This document shows positions 1 to 5,558 of a stretch of 5,558 nucleotides of DNA, one piece after another (position 1 is the stretch's first letter; each line of letters starts with the position of its first letter). The stretch lies in NCBI GenBank assembly GCA_009885185.1, contig VFLF01000596.1, positions 1 to 5,558 of the forward strand, written 5' to 3'. Under the pieces are notes generated by a model. It worked only from the letters and a program-made list of their open reading frames with translations. It made no database searches and was not told the DNA's origin. The DNA comes from Nitrosomonadales bacterium (GTDB lineage Bacteria; Pseudomonadota; Gammaproteobacteria; Burkholderiales; SG8-41). Made by a program: the position numbers and the translations under genes.

Positions 1-2316
1 CCACATCGCCAGCGCCAGCAGCGCGCCGAACTGCGCGAGATCCAGCGGATTGACCAGCGGCACATACGGCAGCGGCGCAGGGTTGCCGTTGCTGGTGAAA
101 TTCGCCACCACGATCCAGCCCAGCAGGAAGACCGCTACCGGCAGCGCGCCAAGATACAAATACCCCCGGCGGTGCACGCTCACCGGCCACCCCAAGCGCT
201 CGCCGCGCGCGGCAAACGCGGCAATCAGCGCGCCCGGCACCACGGCCCACGCGATCAGCGGCCACACCCGGCGGCCCTCGACGTAATGATCTATCTGCCA
301 AGCGAATTCCCATGACGCCACTATCGCCAGCAGCCAAAAACCCGCCGCGTGATACCAGTCGAGCCACTTCGCGTTGTTAAACGCATCCGCCCGATGCAGG
401 CGCAACACCGAGAGATGCACCGCGAACGCAATGACCCAGCCCGCGTAGCCGTGATACGCGAACGGATGGCGCACGTTGTCGCCGGCCATGCCCAGCAGCG
501 TGCCCGCCATCAAGGGCAGCAGCACCAGCGCGGCGTAGCGCGCCGGCCCCCAATCAAGCCGCCGCCACAGGCTGGCGAACGCCGCGCAGGAACCGGCGAA
601 GAAAATCAGATCGGCATTCCACGCCGCACGCGCGCTCACATGCCGTTCGATCTCCAGCGCGCCGCCGCCGAACCACCACAATGCGCCCCACACAAACAAC
701 ATGCGCGTGAACAGCCGCTCGTTGTCACCGATGACATCGCGCCGCCGTTCGGCGTAATAATTGATGAACAGCGCGGCCACGGCCACCATCACGCAGCCGA
801 GATAACTCGCGTTCAACACCGGCAGCAAGTGCTCCGATCCGGCGGCGTATTGGTGATACGCCAGAAACGATACGCCCGCCGCGAGCTGCAACAACATGCC
901 GAACGCGCGCGCCAACAGACGATTCTGCCGCACGCCCACCCACACAATCGCCGCGCCCTCCACCGCCCACACCGCCGAAGTCCAGCGCCCGTCCAGCGCC
1001 AGCGGCACCGCCAGCGTGGCGAAGCCGACGCCCAGCGCGAGGAATGATTCCACCAGCAGTCGCAGCGAGTCGCGCTTTTTCGCATGGAGTATCGTGGCCA
1101 GTGTCAGATAAAACGCGGCCACCGCGAGCGCGCTGTAAGCCGCGCCAAACTCGATGTGTTTCACCATCGCCGCCTGCATGCCGAACGCTACCAGCGGCAC
1201 GCCGAACACGATCGTGCCGTCAACATAGTGCGTGAGCTTCGGCGACTGGCGCAACGCAAATAGCACCGCAATCGCCACATACATCAGAAAAAACAGAATC
1301 TGGAACGGCTCCGTCGTGCCGAACAAATCAGGCCGGTAGCGCCCCGCGCCCCAGGCAAACCCGATCAGTGCAGTAAACAGGAAGCCGACCAGATTCAGTT
1401 CGCGCCACGCCTTGAACCACGCGATAAACAAAATGCCCGCGTTCAATACCGCATAAAAACTGAACAGCGCCACATGGCTGCCCGCACCGGTGGAGGCCAG
1501 TATCGGCGCCAGAAAACCGCCCGCAGCACCAGTGATGGCCAGCGCCTTGGAGTCCTGCACGATGGCCAGCAACGCCGAAAAAAACGCCATGCCCGCGAGC
1601 AATAAAAAAGCCAGCGTCGGCGGCAGCAGTTGATACAGCCGCAGCGCGGCGAACACCGTTAGATACAGTATGCCGATGCCGCCGCCTTGCAGCATCAGCG
1701 CATAGCCTTCACGCTTGTGGCGCAGCCGCCAGCCGAGCACCAGCAGCGCGATGCCGCCGGCCGCCACGCCCGCCAGCCGCAGCTCGATAGGCACAAAGCC
1801 GTGATCGGCGGCGTACTTGAGCAGGAACGACACGCCGATGAACAACACCATTATGCCCACGCGCACCAGCGTGTTGCCACCGAAGAAAAAATTCCATAGC
1901 GCCGAGGGTTCTTTCGGCGTTTGCGGCACGGGAGACTTCGGCGGTAGGCCCATCGGTTTGGACAGCGCGGGCGCGGGCGTGGTTAGCGGCCCCGGCGCGG
2001 CGGTAACGGATGGCGATACGCTTGCAGTGCCGGTAGTCTGCGCGACTGGAGGCGCAGGCACTTCCGGCGCCGGGGGCCACGCGACCGATGCAACCTCGGC
2101 AACCGCGCCACCCCGCTTGAGTGCATTCACCTCCTCGGTCAACGTGCCCACTACCGCTTCAAGCTTGGCAATGCGCGCATCCGCCGCACGGCTCTGCTTA
2201 AGCTTGCTGCCGATGATGCCGCCGAGTATGAGGCCCACGATGCCGCCAATAAACACGCCATCGCCGCGCCCGATACCGCCGATCACCGCGCCCACCAGCA
2301 TGCCGACAAACCACAT
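1..2316 (-). CDS. DUF2339 family large multi-pass membrane protein (3' end beyond window)
   Basis: The frame is open without a stop for 772 codons from the ATG at 2316 to the left edge, so the C-terminus is missing. The start is supported by GAGGAG 6 nt upstream. Residues 1-37 are a glycine-rich hydrophobic hairpin (GGIGRGDG, then GGIVGLILGGIIGSKLK). Residues ~43-68 look like a short coiled coil (RIAKLEAVVGTLTEEVNALK). Residues 81-137 are a linker with 18 prolines. From about 141 onward come many membrane helices, beginning with GNTLVRVGIMVLFIGVSFLL. Typical DUF2339 signatures follow: LLKYAADHGFVPIELRL at ~165-181, QGGGIGILYL at 210-219, and WTSAVWAVEGAAIVWVG at 445-461, with E453 inside the last. 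I recognise the DUF2339 (predicted membrane protein) family, whose members usually have 850 or more residues; no biochemical function is established to my knowledge. It lies 25 nt after the MFS-PlsC stop, so co-transcription is likely. Confidence 0.9.
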   Translation of the reverse strand, partial: MWFVGMLVGAVIGGIGRGDGVFIGGIVGLILGGIIGSKLKQSRAADARIAKLEAVVGTLTEEVNALKRGGAVAEVASVAWPPAPEVPAPPVAQTTGTASVSPSVTAAPGPLTTPAPALSKPMGLPPKSPVPQTPKEPSALWNFFFGGNTLVRVGIMVLFIGVSFLLKYAADHGFVPIELRLAGVAAGGIALLVLGWRLRHKREGYALMLQGGGIGILYLTVFAALRLYQLLPPTLAFLLLAGMAFFSALLAIVQDSKALAITGAAGGFLAPILASTGAGSHVALFSFYAVLNAGILFIAWFKAWRELNLVGFLFTALIGFAWGAGRYRPDLFGTTEPFQILFFLMYVAIAVLFALRQSPKLTHYVDGTIVFGVPLVAFGMQAAMVKHIEFGAAYSALAVAAFYLTLATILHAKKRDSLRLLVESFLALGVGFATLAVPLALDGRWTSAVWAVEGAAIVWVGVRQNRLLARAFGMLLQLAAGVSFLAYHQYAAGSEHLLPVLNASYLGCVMVAVAALFINYYAERRRDVIGDNERLFTRMLFVWGALWWFGGGALEIERHVSARAAWNADLIFFAGSCAAFASLWRRLDWGPARYAALVLLPLMAGTLLGMAGDNVRHPFAYHGYAGWVIAFAVHLSVLRLHRADAFNNAKWLDWYHAAGFWLLAIVASWEFAWQIDHYVEGRRVWPLIAWAVVPGALIAAFAARGERLGWPVSVHRRGYLYLGALPVAVFLLGWIVVANFTSNGNPAPLPYVPLVNPLDLAQFGALLALAMW

Positions 2317-2322
2317 GACAAT

Positions 2323-2328
2323 CTCCTC
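2323..2328 (-). promoter_or_regulatory. Ribosome binding site of the DUF2339 gene
   Basis: On the minus strand this reads GAGGAG, 6 nt before the ATG at 2316, a near-ideal Shine-Dalgarno spacing. It selects this ATG over the next in-frame ATG at codon 6. It lies in the 25-nt gap after the MFS-PlsC stop codon, which fits translation from a shared transcript. Confidence 0.75.
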
Positions 2329-2341
2329 AGGTGATTGCTGT

Positions 2342-4225
2342 CTACTTGTCGTCGCCGCGCAATCCCGCAACGATCTGCTGCAAACCCTCCGGCGTGACAT
2401 CCTGCGGCGCCACCGGCGCACCCACCCTCATGCCAATCTTGCCGAAGAGCCCCAGCCGGAACAAGCGCGTGAGAAACGATCCGCCCTGTCGTCCAAAAAA
2501 ACTGTCCCACAAGCCGCACAAGGCTATCGGCACCACCGGCACCGGCGTGCGGTCGATGATGCGCTTGATGCCGCCGCGAAACGGATACATCTCGCCGGTG
2601 TCAGTGACACGCCCTTCGGGAAAAATGCAAATCAGATCGCCGGCTTCGAGGCCCTTGGCGATTTCATCGTAGGCGCGCTCCAGCATTGCGGGGTCTTCCT
2701 TCGCCGGCGCTATGGGTATCGAACGCGTCGCGCGGAATATAAAGTTCAGCACCGGTGTCTGGAACCACTTGTGATCCATCACGTAGCGCGTGGGCCGCCG
2801 GCACGCCGCCGCGATCACCAGCGCGTCGATAAACGTCGGATGATTCACCACCAGCATCGCCGCACCTTCCTCGGGAATGTTGTCCAAACCCTGCTTTTCC
2901 AGCCGATACACCGAGTGAATCAGCAGCCACACCAGAAAACGCATGAGAAATTCCGGCACCAGCGTGTAGATGTAAATCGCCACCAGCAGATTCAATAGGC
3001 CGGTGAGCAAAAACAACTGCGGTATGGTCATGCCGAAGCTCAAGCCCAGTATCGCCACGCCCGCCGCCGCTACCATGAACAAGGCGTTCATGATGTTGTT
3101 ACCCGCGATCACGCGCGCCTGATGGCTGGGTTCGCTACGGCTTTGGATGAGCGCGTACATGGGCACGATGTAAAAGCCGCCGAAGACGCCGATCATCAAC
3201 AGGTCAAACAACACGCGCCAACTGCCCGGCTGTTGCAAAAAGACCATGGCACCCAGCGCCACGCCGGGCGCGGCGGGCGAAGCAAAAAACAAATCCACCG
3301 CGAAAATCGTCAACCCGATGGAGCCAAACGGCACCAGGCCGATTTCAATCTTGTGGCCGGATAATTTTTCGCACAGCAATGAGCCCAGGCCGATGCCGAC
3401 GCTGAACACCGCCAGCAGCAATGTCACCACATGCTCGCTGCCGCCGAGAACCTCTTTGGTGAAATTCGGGAACTGCGACAAAAACATCGCACCGTAAAAC
3501 CAGAACCACGAAATGCCGAGAATCGATAAAAACACCGTGCGGTTAGTGCGTAAAAACTTCAGGTTCGCCCAGGTTTCAGTGATCGGATTCCAGTTGATTT
3601 TGAGTTCCGGCGACGGCGCGGGCGACAGCGGCACCGAGCGGCTGATGACATAACCCGCGATGGCGACAGCGATAGCCACCGCGGCCACCCACATCGCGCC
3701 GGCGGGCTTGATGCCGATCAGCACGCCACCCAGTATGGTGCCGAGCAGAATGGCGATGAACGTCCCTGCGTCGATCAGCCCATTGCCGCCGACAAGCTCA
3801 TCTTTTTTCAGATGCTGCGGCAGATAGGCGTATTTGACCGGGCCAAACATGGTGGAGTGCATGCCCATCATGAACAGCGCCACCAGCAGCAGCGCGAGGT
3901 TCATCCAATAAAACCCCAGCGCCGCAAGCAACATGATGACGATCTCGAACACCTTCACCAGCCGTGTGATGCTCGCCTTTTCATATTTGTCCGCCAACTG
4001 CCCGGCTGTGGCCGAGAATAAAAAAAACGGCAGTATGAACAAGCCCGCGCACAGATTCACCAGCAGCCCTGAACTCATCGTCGTCATGCTCGCCGCCTGA
4101 AACGTGAGCATGATGACCAGCGCGTTCTTGTAGACATTGTCGTTGAACGCGCCCAAAAACTGCACGCCAAAAAACGGGGCGAAGCGGCGCTGATTCAGCA
4201 GGTCAAACTGGTTGGCTTGCGACAT
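2342..4225 (-). CDS. LplT-like MFS transporter fused to PlsC/Aas-type acyltransferase
   Basis: This 627-residue inner-membrane protein has two domains. Residues ~1-425 are an MFS transporter of the lysophospholipid flippase (LplT) type: FLGAFNDNVYKNAL at 23-36, MFS motif A GQLADK at 75-80, and FGPVKYAYLPQHL at 127-139. Residues ~435-627 are a glycerolipid acyltransferase with NHPTFID (H462, D467; the HX4D catalytic motif), RATRSIPIA at 498-506, FPEGR at 535-539, PFRGGI and VPVVPIALCGLW at 562-573. The GLWxSFF ending resembles Aas rather than plain PlsC. Known family role: flipping lyso-phospholipids (mainly lysophosphatidylethanolamine) inward and re-acylating them. The acyl-ACP synthetase (AMP-binding) domain that follows PlsC in E. 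coli Aas and in three-domain fusions is absent; the gene ends cleanly with TAG 54 residues after GLW. The start is fixed by an in-frame TAA at 4261-4259 with no other start codon between. No good Shine-Dalgarno precedes it. Substrate specificity is inferred. Confidence 0.92.
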   Translation of the reverse strand: MSQANQFDLLNQRRFAPFFGVQFLGAFNDNVYKNALVIMLTFQAASMTTMSSGLLVNLCAGLFILPFFLFSATAGQLADKYEKASITRLVKVFEIVIMLLAALGFYWMNLALLLVALFMMGMHSTMFGPVKYAYLPQHLKKDELVGGNGLIDAGTFIAILLGTILGGVLIGIKPAGAMWVAAVAIAVAIAGYVISRSVPLSPAPSPELKINWNPITETWANLKFLRTNRTVFLSILGISWFWFYGAMFLSQFPNFTKEVLGGSEHVVTLLLAVFSVGIGLGSLLCEKLSGHKIEIGLVPFGSIGLTIFAVDLFFASPAAPGVALGAMVFLQQPGSWRVLFDLLMIGVFGGFYIVPMYALIQSRSEPSHQARVIAGNNIMNALFMVAAAGVAILGLSFGMTIPQLFLLTGLLNLLVAIYIYTLVPEFLMRFLVWLLIHSVYRLEKQGLDNIPEEGAAMLVVNHPTFIDALVIAAACRRPTRYVMDHKWFQTPVLNFIFRATRSIPIAPAKEDPAMLERAYDEIAKGLEAGDLICIFPEGRVTDTGEMYPFRGGIKRIIDRTPVPVVPIALCGLWDSFFGRQGGSFLTRLFRLGLFGKIGMRVGAPVAPQDVTPEGLQQIVAGLRGDDK

Positions 4226-4262
4226 ATCAGTGACTTTATTGTTTTCAAGTACATGTTTTTAT
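4226..4262 (-). promoter_or_regulatory. AT-rich leader without clear Shine-Dalgarno before the MFS-PlsC gene
   Basis: Only about 9 of these 37 bases are G or C, in sharp contrast to the GC-rich surroundings. The minus strand has no GGAG-like element at 5-10 nt from the ATG at 4225; the sequence just upstream is AAAGTCACTGAT. An unstructured A-rich leader could support initiation without strong anti-SD pairing, and the stretch may also be the start region of a local promoter. I could not find a convincing -35/-10 pair: candidates such as CATAAT or CATAAC further upstream lack a matching -35. Confidence 0.3.
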
Positions 4263-4469
4263 TGGCACGTTATGCAGACCAACCGTGCGTTCAGCGGCTG
4301 GAATTATGTTCGCCGGTGCGGCCGCATTCTGCCCGCGCGCGACACCTGCACTAACGAGCAAACCCGTCACGATCACCGCAAGAATTGCAGTAACAAGTCG
4401 ATGCCACATCGTTCTTATTCCCCGTCTCCATGCAGTGGCGAAACGATACACCAAATGCAAGTGATTCAT
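4245..4469 (-). CDS. Possible small exported or membrane protein (doubtful ORF)
   Basis: I do not recognise this 74-codon ORF. It holds one strong hydrophobic segment, LVTAILAVIVTGLLVSAGVA, preceded by arginines (WRRGIR, HR) and followed by a ~30-residue tail ending KTCT. It looks like a signal peptide or single membrane anchor with a tiny mature part. Two starts are possible. The ATG at 4469 overlaps the DUF2145 stop as ATGA and has GGTGA (4481-4477) 7 nt upstream. The ATG at 4409 gives a 54-residue product starting MWHRLVTA, with GGGGA 9 nt upstream, and avoids the codons AGA, GGA, ATA and AGA found in the extension. Third-position GC is only about half, well below the neighbouring genes, so this may be a decayed gene or non-coding spacer. 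Without it, 4226-4465 is a 240-nt intergenic stretch in which I see nothing else clear. Confidence 0.33.
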   Translation of the reverse strand: MNHLHLVYRFATAWRRGIRTMWHRLVTAILAVIVTGLLVSAGVARGQNAAAPANIIPAAERTVGLHNVPIKTCT

Positions 4470-5263
4470 GGCAGTTTCACCACATGACGTTGTGCCATCG
4501 CTTCGCTGCGTTCCACAAAGCGGATGACCGATTCCACCGTCACCGCCTGATAGCGCCCCGCCTGCATCTCCTCGTGCGAGTGATCGTTAAAATGCACATT
4601 GGCGGCGAACAATCGCGCGCCGATGCGCTCGAACGGCGCGATGCGAATTTCCGACGGTGCAAACTCACGCACGCGCAACCAGCGTTGCGCATCCGCGCGA
4701 TTGCGCACTTCGCCGTGCTCGGCCATGGCGGCGGCGAGCTGCTCCAGCACCCACTGATTCGAATTCTGATGGCGCGTGACGAACGGATGTGCGATCAGGC
4801 TGTAGCTGCGCTCGTGCAGCGCCAGCGGCAGGGGTGTGGCCGCCAGTGCCAGCAAGCGCGCCTGCACCGCGGGCGTGGGTGTCACGATAATCGCCTCGAA
4901 CGCATGCACGTCATCGAGAAAAAAGTTGCCCAAGCCCTCGTCGTAGAGCGCCGATTCGCCGGTGCCGCACTGGTTGAGCATATGCGTCAGGTGCCAGCGC
5001 CCCTTGGGATGATCGCGCAGCGCGAACGCCATATGCGAATAGCGCAAGCCGTGTTTGGACATATCGCGCCCGACGCGCCCAACCAGCGCCACTTCGGCGC
5101 CGCTGGCATCCAGCGCCTCGCGCGTGCGCAGCGCGAGTTGCAGCGCCTTTTGCACGGTAACAGCATCGGGTTGCATTTCCTGGCAAGAACGTCCGGCAAA
5201 GGCTGGCTCGCTGACGGCGAAAACCATCACTGTCATCGCAAGCCATAGTCGAATCGTACGCAT
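4466..5263 (-). CDS. DUF2145 family periplasmic protein
   Basis: The 265-residue product begins with a Sec signal peptide: MRTIR, a hydrophobic core, then a PAFA/G cleavage site after residue 23. The mature protein shows recognisable DUF2145 features: GRSC at the new N-terminus (C27), LRYSHMAFALRD around H77, LTHMLNQCGTGES with C99, YDEGLGNFFLDD at 107-118, and HQNSNQWVLE at 165-174. The length is normal for the family. C27 and C99 are the only cysteines and both will be exported, so a disulfide is plausible. Family function is unknown to me. The order YSH...NSNQW is reminiscent of permuted NlpC/P60-like (YiiX-type) proteins, with serine where those carry a nucleophilic cysteine; this is inference only. 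The start has GAGGAG 6 nt upstream. The gene follows the preceding gene's stop by 21 nt and overlaps the next small ORF by ATGA. Confidence 0.9.
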   Translation of the reverse strand: MRTIRLWLAMTVMVFAVSEPAFAGRSCQEMQPDAVTVQKALQLALRTREALDASGAEVALVGRVGRDMSKHGLRYSHMAFALRDHPKGRWHLTHMLNQCGTGESALYDEGLGNFFLDDVHAFEAIIVTPTPAVQARLLALAATPLPLALHERSYSLIAHPFVTRHQNSNQWVLEQLAAAMAEHGEVRNRADAQRWLRVREFAPSEIRIAPFERIGARLFAANVHFNDHSHEEMQAGRYQAVTVESVIRFVERSEAMAQRHVVKLP

Positions 5264-5269
5264 GGTGTG

Positions 5270-5275
5270 CTCCTC
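5270..5275 (-). promoter_or_regulatory. Ribosome binding site of the DUF2145 gene
   Basis: The minus strand reads GAGGAG with a 6-nt spacer (CACACC) to the ATG at 5263. This supports the start that gives a complete signal peptide. It lies in the 21-nt gap after the upstream gene, indicating a shared transcript. Confidence 0.75.
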
Positions 5276-5284
5276 GCTGCGCGC

Positions 5285-5558
5285 TTAACGGCTGTAACGC
5301 GATTGATGAATCAACAATTGCCCGATCTCATTCGGAATAAACGCAATCGCCTTGCCCGAAGCCACCAGCACATAGCCCACGCCGGTGGCCGAAGCCTGCA
5401 CCGCGCTGCCCACCGCCAGCGCCGACGCCGTTGCGCCATCGACCAACAGCGTCACGGACTGCCCGCTTGCGTTGCCGGCATCCCGTACCACCACCGACAC
5501 GCCGCGCGCGGATTGCTCGATGCCGGTAACAATCAGTTCGCCACTGGCGGCCAGCACG
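5285..5558 (-). CDS. C-terminal part of an uncharacterised, probably exported protein (5' end beyond window)
   Basis: The frame enters from the right edge and ends with TAA at 5287-5285, leaving about 90 C-terminal residues; the GTG at 5557 is most likely an internal valine codon. The visible part alternates small and hydrophobic residues (GELIVTGIE, GVSVVVRDA, QSVTLLVDG, GYVLVASG) as in a small beta-sheet domain, is rich in Ala, Gly, Ser and Val, has no cysteine, and ends with AIAFIPNEIGQLLIHQSRYSR minus its last residues. I have no family name. From memory, short exported proteins with a similar AIAF-PNE-G ending are found beside DUF2145 genes, which fits the 21-nt spacing to the DUF2145 gene here, but I cannot verify this. 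A signal peptide would lie outside the window. Confidence 0.75.
   Translation of the reverse strand, partial: VLAASGELIVTGIEQSARGVSVVVRDAGNASGQSVTLLVDGATASALAVGSAVQASATGVGYVLVASGKAIAFIPNEIGQLLIHQSRYSR

Noticed and set aside
349..1047. Plus-strand 232-residue open frame
   Set aside because: It is exactly antiparallel, in register, to the DUF2339 codons. The product is full of Arg, His, Gln and Pro, the mirror of hydrophobic Leu/Ala/Val codons, and has no recognisable domain.
1817..2998. Plus-strand 393-residue open frame
   Set aside because: It runs across the opposite strand of two well-supported genes (DUF2339 start and the acyltransferase domain), including their junction, and its product is low-complexity with no motif.
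4260..4345. Promoter elements and a GCGGCCGC palindrome in the spacer
   Set aside because: The CATAAT and CATAAC hexamers on the minus strand have no -35 match at 16-18 nt, and the 8-bp palindrome is isolated in GC-rich DNA with no sign of a repeat or terminator.
4212..4487. Plus-strand 91-residue open frame in the spacer
   Set aside because: It has many scattered cysteines and histidines without spacing that fits a zinc site, no good ribosome binding site, and it overlaps the ends of both flanking genes.
4430..5248. Plus-strand 272-residue open frame
   Set aside because: It mirrors the DUF2145 gene, whose signal peptide, family motifs and ribosome binding site are all on the minus strand; the plus-strand product is His/Arg/Gln-rich.
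5180..5263. Lipoprotein signal in the DUF2145 protein
   Set aside because: The sequence before C27 is AGRSC, which does not fit a lipobox (small residues at -3 to -1), while AFA/G is a good signal peptidase I site.

Overview
The window is GC-rich (roughly 60% by eye) and reads as an ordinary chromosomal segment of a Gram-negative bacterium, most likely a beta- or gammaproteobacterium. The protein families (DUF2145, DUF2339, an LplT/Aas-type transporter-acyltransferase fusion) and a Sec-type signal peptide followed by a probable disulfide pair suggest this. Genus cannot be called. Every supportable gene is on the minus strand. No tRNA, rRNA, mobile element, CRISPR array or long repeat was seen, and I found no convincing rho-independent terminator.

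Layout in transcription order (right to left): (1) 5558-5285, the C-terminal ~90 residues of an unnamed beta-rich, probably exported protein. (2) 5263-4466, a DUF2145 protein with a clear signal peptide, 21 nt downstream. (3) 4469-4245, a doubtful small exported or membrane ORF that overlaps the DUF2145 stop by ATGA and is unlike its neighbours in base composition. (4) 4225-2342, a 627-residue fusion of an LplT-like MFS lysophospholipid transporter and a PlsC/Aas-type acyltransferase. (5) 2316-1, the first 772 codons of a large DUF2339 multi-pass membrane protein whose frame stays open through the left edge.

The genes are all co-directional with gaps of about 20-25 nt, except for the ~240 nt between DUF2145 and the MFS-PlsC gene, where the small ORF and an AT-rich leader lie. 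The simplest reading is one or two operons of cell-envelope genes: periplasmic DUF2145 plus its upstream partner, then phospholipid repair/remodelling plus a large inner-membrane protein. Only the MFS-PlsC fusion has a mechanism that can be argued from known families. The others are families of unknown function, and a shared pathway is inference from proximity. I found no strong evidence for an undescribed defence or mobile system.
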